Assembly: GCA_013397075.1 (NCBI GenBank)
Contig: VWZS01010177.1
Span: forward strand, 892,097-956,096
Source of the DNA: Rhabdornis inornatus
Taxonomy: Eukaryota; Chordata; Aves; Passeriformes; Rhabdornithidae
Direction: 5' to 3'
Length of the DNA stretch: 64,000 bases
Each line of letters starts with the position of its first letter. Position 1 is the stretch's first letter. Below, one piece after another: positions 49,806 to 61,804 of this stretch. The notes beneath the pieces are model-generated. The model did no database searches. It was not told the DNA's origin and saw nothing but the letters and a program-made list of their open reading frames with translations. Position numbers and translations under genes: made by a program.

Positions 49806-50045
49806 TGTTATTGCTCTCCTGTTGCGTCGTGTTATTTTGCTTCTGTTTTCTATTTGTTAAATGGTTTGTTCCTATGTTAAAACCCCCTATTGATCATAGT
49901 AGTGGTTGCCCTAATCCCCGCCCTGACCCTATCAGTCAGCCCCAATCCCCTCCCATTTCTCTAGAATGTTCCCCATCCATCACCCTTATCCACTCCNCTA
50001 GAGAAGGAGGATTAGGGGGGTGTTTTTTTGTTTTTTGGTGTTTTT
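49806..50045 (+). mobile_element. LTR fragment, related to the LTR at 60.5 kb
   Basis: Starts TGTTATTGCTCTCCTG and continues with ttgttaaatggtttgttcct and a C-rich section (ctaatccccgccctgaccct, gtcagccccaatcccctccc) ordered like the U3 of the 60478-61161 LTR. It breaks off in a GT-rich tract; one N lies at 49997. Only a 5' portion is present. Confidence 0.5.
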
Positions 50046-51305
50046 TTTAAGACCTGGAAAAGTGATTTGACAGCATGTTTTCCAGCTTATTGTAGACAAC
50101 AAAATCAATTAATCATAAGACATCCTGAACAGAGAAGATTTATGGATCAGCATTTCTTGGGCTATGGTGAGCTAGAAAATGAGCTGTTATGACTGATGTG
50201 GAAGAAAATTTGTTATCAGAACAGTATCAATCTTTATGAATTTACCTCTACATCATGCAATATATCAGTTTATTCTGAATCTTACCTTGAGAAAGCCTAA
50301 GTCACACTTCATGTCTATGAAAGAAAGTATGGAAGACTGCTCCTCTATATTCCAGATTTCCCTAAAGGAGTTAGTAAGCATGCTGGACAGTGCCCTTACT
50401 TGAAGAGAATAAGGTATGAAAGGGTGAAATAGAAGATTGTTCTACAATGGCTAGTGGAAAGACTGGAGGTGTATTTGTAGGAGTAGATAGGAAGCTTCAC
50501 ATTGAAAGAAATTCACCAGTGGAATCCCATTAGGATATTTGGCTGCTGAGTATGGGCACATCTAGCAAAACACGCATTTTGTGAGTAATGATCTGGGAAA
50601 GGACTACTAAAGACAAAATTAATATATTTTGTCAAAGGCTAAAGAGATACTGAAGGATTTTTTACTATGGATTTATCAGAAAATAAAATGGAGACAAAAC
50701 ATTGTGAATATAATTTCCAAGAAATTCACATTAAAAAATATAATCCAGCTTTCTTGAACATACATTGAGGATCTCTGAATAAAGCTTTTCAACTGAAAAT
50801 AAAATTACTTTATCAAGGCAAAAAAAGAAGAAAAGAAAATATATTAATATGTCTATATTGGTACATAATATAATGTATGCAGTTCTGATCCTCTACCTTG
50901 AAGAAAATACAGAAGGTATGAAAAGATATTAAATATTATAAAGACTAGCAAAGATGAAAACAGACTTGGAAATGCTTCTGTGAAAACAGCAATTAGAGAA
51001 GAACTCTTAACCCTGAACTGCAACAACAATTGTGAAATATATAAAATCCTAAACAAAATGTTGCCATCAATTTTCAGGCAAAAAAAGAGACTAGTTTCTA
51101 TTGAGAAGAACAAAAATACCTTATTATAAATACTGTATGCCCTGATATTTCTTTGGATTTATTTTAGTAGTATGGGACAGCACAGTCCCATCAAACATTT
51201 GCTGCTTTAATAAAGTTGGTTTCTTAGGGAAAAAAATAATTTACTGCCATACTGCTGCACTGGCTAGTATAGGGTTGTACTTACATAAAACTGATAAGAA
51301 TTAAT
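50046..51305. other. unique AT-rich sequence, no gene seen
   Basis: Nothing recognisable. Confidence 0.5.
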
Positions 51306-51309
51306 TTGG

Positions 51310-51766
51310 TAAGTGATAAAGACTGAGAGAAAGGCTGAGGGAGGTACTTTATGCCTTCTTTGCCTCAGTCTTTACTAGCAAGACCAGTTGTTCTCTGGGC
51401 ACCCAGATCTCTGATCTAGAATACAGGGACAAGGAGCAGAATGAAGCTCCCAACACAAATTTGGGACTGTTGATCTGGAGGGTAGGAAGGCTCTTCAGAG
51501 GAATGTGGACAGGTTGGATCTATGGGCTGAGGCAATGCTATGAGGCTGAAGATGACAAAGCACAGGATCCTGCAGTAGGGTCCAAACAGCCCAGTGCTAT
51601 GGACTGAGGAAGTTGTGGCTGGAGGTGACTGAGTCACCATCCCTGGAGGTATTTAAAAGACTTGTAGATGTGGCACTTACAGACATGGTTTGGTGGTGGT
51701 CTTGGACAATCGTTTGACTTGATCTTTAAGGTCTTTTCAACCTAAACAATTATTTGATTCTATGTG
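51310..51766 (+). mobile_element. CR1 LINE with internal deletions
   Basis: ttctttgcctcagtctttac followed by tagcaagaccagttgttctc (51356-51395) is the CR1 ORF2 segment just before the RT core. It joins, through deletions, to aggaatgtggacaggttgga and then to the 3' UTR ccatccctggaggtatttaa, ggtttggtggtggtcttgga and the tail ttatttgattctatg. The RT catalytic region is missing. Confidence 0.88.
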
Positions 51767-51769
51767 GCA

Positions 51770-52630
51770 AGATCAGCTGTAGATCTAGGAAAACCACGAC
51801 AACACAGACGGAACAATTAACTACAGAATACTTCAAAATTTTCTTCTATACAGTTTTAGGCATATATCTTACACACACTTCATTTCATATTTCTACCAGG
51901 TGAGATACACCACTGACATAGATATATTACATTGCATGCAAGAGCTTTATGAGGGGCAAAAGAGAGTTGCTTTCTGACCCAAAGATAAGGGGAACATAAG
52001 TCTCTCCTATTAAAATGTCCTCCAAAGCTGTTCTCATGCTGAAAACATAAAGCAGAGTCTGGTATATTTTTTGTCTGTGAAAGTACTTTTAGAAGTTATA
52101 ATGAGTCACTATCCTTCACTTGGAAAAAAATTTGTCTTGAGTTCACATAGCTACTATTTTATGTTTTTCTTACAGAGAGCTCATTATATAAATGAAATAA
52201 TAATTTTAAAATGTAGCACAAATTAATTTTGATCTTTAAAAATCTGTTCAAAATTGGAAAAGGGAGTTAGACTTGAACTTTTTTTAAAAAATGGTATGTT
52301 TCTTTCTTTTACAATAAACTGACTATTTTAACATGGATATTTTTCATTTGAATTCTTTACAAGACCTTTAATAGAAATATTACTACAAAGCAGACCTCAT
52401 AAATTTTCTGAGTAATGATAACAAAACCAAATTCTGGTTGAATTAATTAATGTTTGACTTGTTTGACTGAAAAAAAGATATGTGGGAGCTGATTTCTTAG
52501 AACAATTATTAAATATTCTACTAATTTGTGACAGGCCTGTAACTCTGTGTTCTCGCTGTAATTATTTTTGAAAACTAAAATTCTTTTTCATTTTCTTTTA
52601 AAAGTACAGTCTTGAAAAACTCACTGAAGA
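51770..52630. other. unique AT-rich sequence, no gene seen
   Basis: Nothing recognisable. Confidence 0.5.
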
Positions 52631-52634
52631 AAGG

Positions 52635-52682
52635 ATTAGACAATACTCCTAGTAGACAATACTCCAGTAGACAATACTATCA
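52635..52682. repeat. three-copy tandem repeat of tagacaatactc
   Basis: Three adjacent copies with a 15-17 bp period (tagacaatactcctag, tagacaatactccag, tagacaatactatc). Confidence 0.85.
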
Positions 52683-52684
52683 CA

Positions 52685-55258
52685 ACAAGAAATGTTACTG
52701 TGAAATTTGTTAAACATCGAAATGCAAATTAAGACATCTAAAAAAATTGTGATTTTCTGGATGTCTCTATTAAATAAAACAAGGAATAACAATGTGATCT
52801 TTTGACTGTTTTGTATTTAAAAACACACTTGCATATTGTTTAATAATTTCACATTATCGTATTTTCCTATCTCTGATCTTGAAATTTACTTAATATTCTT
52901 TCAAAACCACACAAAATCATACTGCAAGATGGTGAATTCCACTTCAGCTACATAATCCTGCAATTTACATCAGCCAACTTCTATCTATCTCTCTCTTTTG
53001 TTTGACAGTGCTTTTGGGTTTCGTTGTTTGGTTTTTGCCCCCACTTTCTAGTTATTTAAGACTACTGTTCTTTGGAATTAAAATTGGCTGTGCTGACACA
53101 GTAAAAAAGAAAGCTTATCCTTTCTCAAGCAATAACATAAATTGTTCCAGCAGTTATTAGTATTTCTATATTTCTGAGAAATCCAAGACACACAAGGCTG
53201 CAAAAGCAATTGATTCATTTAACAGTAACATTTAATGTACTGCTTTGGCATTCTGTAAAATGAATTTATTTCCCACACAATTGCAAATTCTGATGGCTCT
53301 ACAGATTGTTCTATGGTATCTGTAAAGAAAAAGCTGGATCTAAAGTAGCAACTGCTATTTCGTAGCACTTTAAATAATTAATAGGAAATGTATGGACCTT
53401 TCTCAAATATAGTAGTACAGTTCACAAGATAATCCATGTCTTTGTAACTAAAGGCACATTGGATAAGTCCCTAGTCCTCCAGCTAGAAAGTAATAGAATT
53501 TCTTGTGTCTGCAGTCATTAGTTAAGGTTTATCAGGGTGGACTGGCCATATTCAACTACAAAGAATTTTCCCAGAGAATCTCTGTACCCTCAGGAACAAC
53601 CATCACTTCTTCAGTACTTTTTCAGTTAAGTGCTATATCACAACTCACTAGAACAATATATCAAAAATTTACATTACATATCCTGAAATGACATTTGAGA
53701 GCATGTAGTGGTTTTTAAGGGCACATAGTTTGCTAATTTGCATGGTAAAGGGAATAATTTGGGGCTGATTTTTCTATTTTGTTTACATAGAGGGTGCCTA
53801 GAGAATGAACCTTTCTGAGAACTGCAGTTGTGTTGTCTCTTAAAGATAATGTGATTGTTCATTAAAAAAGACAGTTTTGGAGTAAATAAGCATACACTGC
53901 AGCTGACTGGGAAATGAGAACCCAAGAGCAGACTCCAGATACACATTATCTGATGGTAGTATAGAAACCCATAGAATATTTTAAATTTCTTTTATGAAAT
54001 ATTCAAGTACTAAGAAACAAAGAAATTTTATTTTCTTTAAACACCATTAAATTATCTATAATTTGAATTAAATTATTTAGACTATTTTTATTACATTGTC
54101 TTTTCCCGTACTTTTCCTATCTTTTAAGTTTCACCATACAGAAGTAGGGTATCAAAGTATCCTGAGACTGATTGATAGATTTGATAATTTATGTCTGAAA
54201 ATATTTACATTTCTGGGATTAATACTCATGATTGCAGAAAGCAACATAAAATTTCTGAATTGTGTTGAGAAAACTCAGCAAAAAAGTCCCACAACACTAT
54301 ATTATGAAATTATATTTTATTTTTAAAAACACTTTGTGTGAATTTTAGCAAACACCTACATTGCAAGATTAGATGTTATTTAGTATTTTAATTATGTCAC
54401 GATTTCTTCTGGCAATACTGTATTAAAATTTTAAATAACCAAAGGGGTTTTTTTCTCTTCTTTGCTTAAGTAAACAGCCATCGGGAATTTCAACAAGACT
54501 CATCATTATCACTTTCATTTAGCGAAGTAAAATTATTATTCAGCACAGCAGGAGATGCAGAGTAGGAAAACTTCTGAAGGCTTCTCCTCAAAGAATGAAA
54601 AATATTCAGCATGCCTTGCAGTCACTTAATCAATTAAAGTGCTAGCTACATTGCCAAATACATTTTGAAAATAGAGAAATACGCACCTTAGAAAGACATG
54701 ACAGAAAACTTAATGCTTAAACATGATCAGATTTCGTCTCCAACTGAAAAACCATAGCTCAAACTGATAAATGTGAAAATTATAATGCTTATAATTTTAG
54801 ATCAGGCTGACTATTATAGATAAAACATGCAAAACTAGCACAGCCCATAACAAAAACCCAAGACAACCCTCAGAATGGTTGGAAAGTATACATCAATATT
54901 TGCTTATCTGGAACTTTTGTGTACATTTTTTGACACAAAAAGAACTCTAGATAAGGGCTGGAAGTTGTTGTGTATGCTAAATAATATGAAAGTATTAGGT
55001 TGTAGCAGTAAATTTATACAAATGAAATCAAAAAGGAGAGTGTCAAATACATGACAAATCTGCGTCATTCAAACTTTATGCTGCAACTATGAGATCTTTC
55101 TGGATTTTCTTATTATATGGTTAGATTCAAGGATATTTTACATGCAGTGTGTCACATGTGTGGGTTTTTTTCCTAAGCACCATAGTGAAAAGGACAGCAT
55201 GAATTGACTGACATTCATGGAAGGAAAAAAATACAGGCTGAAACTTAAAATGCTCTGC
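52685..55258. other. unique AT-rich sequence, no gene seen
   Basis: Nothing recognisable; frames of 62-90 codons at 53503-54326 have no motif. Confidence 0.5.
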
Positions 55259-55260
55259 AG

Positions 55261-55473
55261 CTCTTAACCATGTTGCTTGACACCTGCAGCTGCTTGGGAT
55301 TCACAGATCTGCAGGGAGCCTCTCAGAGATGTAAGGACCTTCCTCAGTGCTTTTCATTTTACCATGACAAAAGAATCCGGCTGAACAGTTGTTGCCTGTG
55401 TATATCCAACAGACTCGACAGACGCACAGCTCACTTTAAACTTGACGACAGAAGATTGTCTCGCCAAGCTGGG
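55261..55473 (+). other. candidate symmetric coding exon, Cys-rich, unknown gene
   Basis: An open frame runs from before 55270 to 55629. ctctgcag|CTC gives an acceptor match (AG 55259-55260) and GCTGGG|gtatgt a donor match (GT 55474-55475). They would bound a 213-bp, 71-codon exon that starts and ends in phase 0. The translation contains seven cysteines (LLDTCSCLGFTDLQGASQRC, then NSCCLCISNRLDRR). The interval is locally richer in CpG (55375-55465) than its surroundings. The pyrimidine tract is weak and no family is recognised, so it may be coincidence. Confidence 0.3.
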
Positions 55474-55866
55474 GTATGTGCATCTGAAGGGCAGATAACT
55501 TATTCCCTTCAAAGTCTGTCATTTCTGTCTTCACTGCTTTTATGGATAAAGCATGGCAATCTATACATCTCTAAGGTAAACCTTTCTTTATGTGTTGAAA
55601 TAATCTCTTCAAATGATTTTGGATATTAATTAGTATCCCTATGCAATATTCAATATAGCTACATCTGTACTGATAAATGAAGTGAACCCAAAGGGTTTCC
55701 TCTCACAGTCTGGCAGATCACAATGGTTTCCAGACATATTTCTCAGGTAATCTCTAAAGCCAGATAATCAAGCTACTAGAGTTTTGTTCCTGAGTCCTCT
55801 CAGTCTCATGGCTTTCCTGGGACCCTAAGACATAACTTCTTCAGTTCAAAATATCTAAAATAATGT

Positions 55867-56060
55867 AACACACTTCCTCCCTTCCTTGCTGCCTTCCTAC
55901 TTTCTCTCTGTCTGCTCATCTGCCTGTCTTTCTGTCCATCTTTCCTTTCATCTTTCTTGCTCTCCATCTGTTTTTCTTTCAATCTTTCTTCCTTGTCTTT
56001 TTTTTCTTTCTGTCTTCATCTGACTGTCTCTCACCCTTTTTCTCTTCTTCATTTTCTCCA
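55867..56060. repeat. CT-rich pyrimidine tract
   Basis: Imperfect TTCC/TTTC/TCTG mixture on the plus strand, not a clean microsatellite. The frames over it are low-complexity. Confidence 0.8.
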
Positions 56061-56064
56061 CTCA

Positions 56065-58025
56065 CCTGCTTTTCCTTGCTATCTTCTTCACAGCACTCTT
56101 ACTTGGGAAATAAAGCACATATTTAGTATCCTGGGGCAGTTTCTAAATGTAAGTCCATTTATTTCTTTTCTCAATGACTTTTCTTATTGTATTTCTAGGA
56201 AATAATGGGTAATATTGTAGAGACAAAAGAGCCTACACCAGGTTGAACTTCTTTCTACTGATTTTAGAGAATAATTTTTGGTGTGAGCTATGTCCTCAAA
56301 GTCATCTTTTTGTGATTTCTTTTGTCCTGAAGAAAACTACCATGCATGCAACATGGATGATGGATTGACATTGCCAAGAAGGACAACTACAATGAAGAAA
56401 TTTGGCAGCGAGTATATGTCTAAGTTATTCCACCCTAGTTCCCTGTAAGCAGAGTGTGATGCCGTCAGCGGGGGCACACTACTACTCTTCAATTCTAGTT
56501 TTCCTTTCATGGAATCTGGAACAGAGGAAAGAGAAATGGATAATGAAGATGTGGAGTCAGGACATTATCAGCCAGTGGAAACAATTCGAGACACGTAGAA
56601 GTCCTGTGTTGGTTTTGTATTTTTTTGTACTTCAAAGTGAACTTAATGCACAAAACAGATTTACAAAAACTACTTTTTTTAAAATTCCTTCCTACCAATA
56701 AAATCTTTGCTAGTAAATATCAAACTGCTTCCTGGAGGTAAGCATCTGAGATTTTAGCAAACATTAAAAGACCCAGAAGTAGGGGTAAACATCATTCCAA
56801 CTTTGCTGGCTAAGCTGTGAGGTTTTCTGAATTATTTTATTTGTTTTCTGATATATCCCACAAGTAAAGTATGGTTCAGACAGCTCAGCAGGAAAGATAG
56901 TGTAATATATTCACCCTGGGTCATTAAAACTTTGAAACAGTGTGCTCTTTTACCCACTCTTGGTCCAGGATTAGAAAATGTATCACTTCTGCAGATTCCA
57001 AGTACTGAAGCTACTGTTGTATTCATACCTTGAAGCTTTCTGTCCCTGAGGATACCTTCTTTACGGAAACTATTGATTTTTTCCTTCTGATGTACAGTCA
57101 CTCACAAAGTATTCCAGTCTTCTGTTTGCCTGCATGACTTTTATTGAAGGAACCATTGATTTAATTTTTTTTTGTAATAGGTTTTTAAAATAGTTCTTTT
57201 AAAAGTTACCTTTCTTCCTCTTCTGTGTCAGTAAAAAGAAGAAAAGTAAAGAATATAGAAAGGAACTGTGTTGTCGTTGAATTTATGATGCATGTGGGAT
57301 CCATATATACTGACTTTATAAAACTGTTACACAAAATGGCTGCAGTTCTCTGGAAAACAGCCTATTTTTTGTGGAAAATATTCACTATAAATAAAATTGA
57401 AATTAATAATTTTCAGGCATTCTTTTAACTTTTTAATCTTGTAGATTTTTCAACAGTATTAATAAAAATACCTTTGTATAGTTAAGACTTACTCACTATA
57501 AATTTCTATAAGTCAACTTTTACATCAAGACTCTTGTTAGATAAAACTCGGAACTGTGAGCTTATGTTCAATTTTAAGTCAGAAAAAACACAATCTTTTT
57601 TTTTTTTCTTGTGGGATTTTTTCCCAGCTCTCTAGAATGTCTCTTTAGAACCAGTGACAGCTCATTTGTTGTATTGATTTTATTCTCTCTTGACATAGAT
57701 TAGCAATAGCGTCTTCTGAAAAAAGCTCATGTGTACACACTATTTTGTGTAGCAATATGAATATAAGCTTTTATGTAAAGATTTATTATTTACTTTCTTG
57801 CTTATATGCGCATGTGTTTACAAGGATAATTTAATGTGTACTAACTAGTTTTGTTGATATATCCAGACCTGATAGTTTAGCAATATTTTTGGTTATGAGT
57901 GAAGAGTAAGGATGAAAAGTCGGCTGTTTCGTATTTCAGAATCAAACTCCAAAGATCAATTAAGTAAGCAGATCAAGCTCCTTTTACACTTATCTCTAAG
58001 AGTTTTTAAAAATAAGAAATGGAGT
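56065..58025. other. unique AT-rich sequence, no gene seen
   Basis: A 99-codon plus-strand frame (56402-56701) has mixed residues but no motif and no supporting signals. Confidence 0.5.
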
Positions 58026-58028
58026 CTT

Positions 58029-58054
58029 TATATATATATATGTATATATATATA
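58029..58054. repeat. (TA)n microsatellite
   Basis: About 13 TA units interrupted by one TG. Confidence 0.9.
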
Positions 58055-58059
58055 GGAAA

Positions 58060-59355
58060 AAAAAATATATTTTCTGATTTTTTTTTTTTGAGTGCAGGCA
58101 CTNTATTTACAGTATGAAAATTTGCTATTTATACATTGTAAATCTTTCCCTAACCACTCCAAAATAATATAACAAACTTTAAAATAAGTAAGAATGTCCC
58201 CATGAAGTAATATATTTTTAGAAGAGTGCAATCCTAGTCAGATTATTTAGATGAATTATTGTGCTACAGCAGATTATTGTAATTTTCATTACAAGGCACT
58301 GACTCCTAATACAACATTGTACCATAGCACAGATAATTCACATAAAGTTGCCATGAAGAGTATTCAGATTTGGAATTGAATTCCTTATTCTGATAATGAC
58401 AATGAGAGTTTTCACATCATTTGCAGAGACATAAGAGTTTTATTTGGGGGTTTGACCCACTGTGTGTTTATCCATTAGCTATGAATATGGTCTGAAAATT
58501 CTGTTGCAGAGATGCACATGGCTCAGATAGTTTTCAAGTTTGTTTACAGAAACTGGCAAATGTTAATATCTTCTGTCCATGTCACATTTTCAAATTTAAC
58601 AGAAAAAAGGGAACTTACCTAGTCACACAGAACTGAGGATTTTTCACACTTACCTGACACTTTTATATGAGAATAAAAATACACAAATAGATTAGGAAAT
58701 CCTTTAAAGTTCCTCCAAAAATAGGCTGAAATACTAATGAATGGATAATTTAAGTACAGATCTTAAGTCTGTTTAAAAAGTGCTTAACTTGCAAATGTAG
58801 TCAAAGGAACAAGGCAGGCGTCTGGTGGCATTTAATGGAAAAACCTACCTTCCTATTTGATTCTTACTTTATTTTTTTTTTTTTGAGTCCGAAGTTAGAC
58901 ACTTTGGGTCAAGTCAAATGGATTTTTATAACAGAAATTGACTTAATTGAACTACAAAATTTTAACCACATGAAGCATTATTTCAAGCCTTAAATGTTCC
59001 AACTGAAACATTTATGAGATATAGTAAAAGCAGTAAAGTAAATGATAGTTTTCTCCTGGGAGAAACAATTGGATCGGTATAGGTATGCAATATTTTCTTT
59101 TTGTTCAATTTTTTTTTACTAGTAATTTATCATGGTTAAAACAGACATAATTTGTCCTGCTTGTTCCAATTAAATTGTACACAGATTTGAATCTACAGTA
59201 GACATTTCTGTATTTTTGACAGTTTGTCACGGCTTCTCAAAAGTCTTCAAAATAGGTTGATAATATCCTACAAAGATATGAGTGATTCAGAAGTGACTAA
59301 ATTTATTTTAAAAGCCATGAACTGTGGAAATTCATCTGGAAAAGACAGCTACCTC
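58060..59355. other. unique AT-rich sequence with one N
   Basis: N at 58103 after a T-run; a second long T-run lies near 58871-58884. No gene is seen. Confidence 0.5.
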
Positions 59356-59359
59356 CACA

Positions 59360-59576
59360 TTTTATAGAAGGAGCATAAAGTTATTTATGAAAAGGCAATC
59401 AGAAACTCTTCAGCGAAATAAGCACTACAGAGAATTCTTCAAGCCATTAAGACAACTGCAATTTAACAGAATTCAGAATAGAAAGGTCCTGGTGTTCAAA
59501 TTATTGTCTATCTAAAGCTATTTCAAATTGTAGACTCTATGGACTGTAGCCTTCTTAAAGATCCAGAATCCTATTT
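59360..59576. repeat. left copy of a ~210-bp direct duplication
   Basis: Matches 61591-61800 in order and spacing over its whole length, with a shared 20-base core aataagcactacagagaatt at 59419-59438. A 63-codon frame (59324-59515) crosses it, but the other copy has stops in that frame, so coding is not supported. Confidence 0.85.
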
Positions 59577-59579
59577 CAA

Positions 59580-60470
59580 CAGATGCAGAAATAGATATAT
59601 TTAACAAAGTTGACAAATTGGAAAAGCATATCATCAAAAAAATGAAAGAAAAGAGGAAATAAAGTCAGATCTCTGCTTCTACTTTATTTTATGCCTCAAA
59701 AGGCCACAACTTCACCTTCTGTTAGGTATCTTTTTATAAGTATTGTATCTGTGCTATAAGACAGTTAATCTCTCTTTTCACTAATGAGAATTGTTGAACT
59801 CATTTGGCCCAAAATCTTCACTGAACTGCAGAAAGGCTTTCTTTTCACAGAGTATGTTGAATGTCCATGAAAATAAGCAGGTTGGTATGTGCTGGACAAT
59901 TTACCTGATGATTTAGGTTAGATTAAAGACCTGTATGCCATTCACATGTCATGTAGATAGATGAAAAATAGGTAGATGGATAGAATAGTAAGTCTTCTTA
60001 CTTGCAGTGAACATTTCATAAAAGCAGAGTTCCACCCTGAAGTTTAGGACATGCTCATCCAAATTGCAGTCTGACCTGGGAATAATCACCAAAAAGGCTT
60101 AAATATCTGCCCAGCTTTCAGTGTGAAAATATTTACTACTCACTGGAAACAGGAGAAATGTTAAATTAAGAAAGGACCATAGTAAAACAAACCTAATTAT
60201 TGAGTTTTAAAAATATTTTTTATCCTTAAAATAAAATTGTATTTAATTATAAAAATAGTATACATCCTTCACTATGACGACAATACATCACTTTCTTTTT
60301 CTTTAAACTAGATAGCTCCACTAAGTGTTTTCCAGTTAAAAAGAAAGGGACGTGTCTCACAACTGTTTAAAAATTTTTGTTTCAGTGAATAGCAGCCAAA
60401 AAATAAATAATTAAATAGATTAGATATCTTTTTTGTAGTTTGCTCCTTGTGTATTTATTTTATTTAACAT
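59580..60470. other. unique AT-rich sequence, no gene seen
   Basis: Nothing recognisable. Confidence 0.5.
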
Positions 60471-60837
60471 GGGTAATTGTTGCAGTTTAATGCTTAATTT
60501 GGTTGTTTTTCAGTTGTATGTTCCCTTATTGTAATGGTTTTTCCCTCAGTTGTACCCCTGTGTTGTTATAAAACGGTTTCTCCCTTTCCCGCCTTTACCC
60601 TTGCCCATCACCCTAAGCCCCGCCTACCCCTCAGGAATCTTCCCTGTCCTTCACCCTAAACCCTGCCCTTACAGTTGTCAATCCCTCCTGGCCCCGCCCA
60701 TTCTTCCAGAACATTCTGTGTCAATCATCCCCTCCTCGGTTTACTACTTGTTACTTTGTATGAATCTCCGCCTAAGTTACTCCCTATTGGTTATGTGAGA
60801 CTGTAATCCCGCCTTATGTTACACCCCTTGTTGGCCC

Positions 60838-60887
60838 TCATTGGCTGAAGCTTTGTACCCTCCCATGGGGGAGGTCCCATATTTAAG
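60838..60887 (+). promoter_or_regulatory. CCAAT and TATA-like boxes of the LTR promoter
   Basis: cattggctga (60839-60848, inverted CCAAT) and atatttaag (60879-60887), about 31 bp apart, ahead of a pyrimidine-rich probable start region. They are positioned as in retroviral U3 promoters. Confidence 0.6.
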
Positions 60888-60960
60888 TTGCCGTAAGCGT
60901 GTTCTCGCGCTTTTTCTGGGTTCCTTTCCTTGCTGTCTCGTTGTCTTCCGTCACCCTCCC

Positions 60961-60966
60961 AATAAA
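60961..60966 (+). terminator. AATAAA polyadenylation signal of the LTR
   Basis: aataaaccttgttccgg, about 75 bp after the TATA-like box; this marks the end of the R region. Confidence 0.7.
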
Positions 60967-61167
60967 CCTTGTTCCGGAACCTAGAAAGGTCTCCTCCTCG
61001 ATCCTTTATTCCCCTCGGATACGGAGACGGCCGTGATAAGGGTGGAGAGCCCTAGCTGTACTCCTGCTTCACGGAAGCTGGGAGACAGCCCACTCTTGAC
61101 ACCGGCAGCCAGTGGAGCTAGCTGGACTTGCTGGGTGTGAGTGGTCAAGGCTGCCGTGTCAGATAAT

Positions 61168-61588
61168 ACCATGTCTCTGATTCTTTATGACTTCTTTGGC
61201 TTCCTCTGCCTTGTGGGTTTAAACATAGGTTTTTTCCCTACTATGCTTTGCATACTTATTATTTTATTTTAGTTTCCCAATATTTTGCAGAAAAATTCCA
61301 CTTTGTACAATTTCCTCTTTGATTCCTATTTTTCTGACTGCAAAATATGCGTGCACATGGAAGAGTTTCTTCCAGCAGACTTTCTTGCGAAGGTGGAACT
61401 GGGGCATCCTGAGTGGAAATACAAGGGAATTTTTCTAGTATGATTTGTCTCTGCCAAGGAGAAAAACTGAAAATTACTATGTTCTCATCTTAATGTTATA
61501 TTTTAGTTATGTTGCACCTTTCAAATCAAGTATATCAGAGTTTTTACAGTGGATGTCGCCTTGCAAGATCTGGTAGATTTTTCATTAT
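61168..61588. other. unique sequence, no gene seen
   Basis: Nothing recognisable. Confidence 0.5.
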
Positions 61589-61590
61589 TG

Positions 61591-61800
61591 TTTTATAGAA
61601 GGAAGAAAAAGCTATTTACAAAAGGTAATCAGAAACTCTCCAATTAAATAAGCACTACAGAGAATTCTTCAAACCATTAAGATAAAAGTAATCTGACAGA
61701 GTTCATGACAGAAAGACCCTAGTGAGGAAACTATTGTCTACCGAAAGTAATTTTAAACTGTACCCTGTATGTACTGTAACCTTGTGAAGAAAGATCTGGA
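61591..61800. repeat. right copy of the ~210-bp direct duplication
   Basis: Direct-orientation match to 59360-59576, about four positions in five by eye. Shared blocks are ttttatagaagga, aatcagaaactct, aataagcactacagagaatt, ccattaaga and attgtcta. Confidence 0.85.
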
Positions 61801-61804
61801 GGCA

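Larger units (their letters stand above)
60478..61161 (+). mobile_element. complete solo LTR of an avian endogenous retrovirus
   Basis: A 684-bp LTR with TGTTGCAG at the 5' end and gccgtgtca at the 3' end. It is flanked by near-identical hexamers, ggtaat (60472-60477) and gataat (61162-61167), consistent with a 6-bp target duplication with one change. U3 is C-rich with CCAAT- and TATA-like boxes; R/U5 includes AATAAA (60961-60966), a CpG-rich segment ctcggatacggagacggccg, and gctgggagacagcccactct. The retained CpGs and clear promoter elements suggest a younger insertion than the other elements here. A 6-bp target duplication fits a class II (ERVK-like) virus better than ERVL. Its C-rich U3 resembles the LTR fragment at 49.8 kb. 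Confidence 0.85.

Noticed and set aside
52635..52682. CRISPR-like repeats
   Set aside because: Only three short units without regular spacers, in a vertebrate genome.
56600..56640. tgttggttttg string resembling the start of an ERVL LTR
   Set aside because: None of the following LTR landmarks are present.
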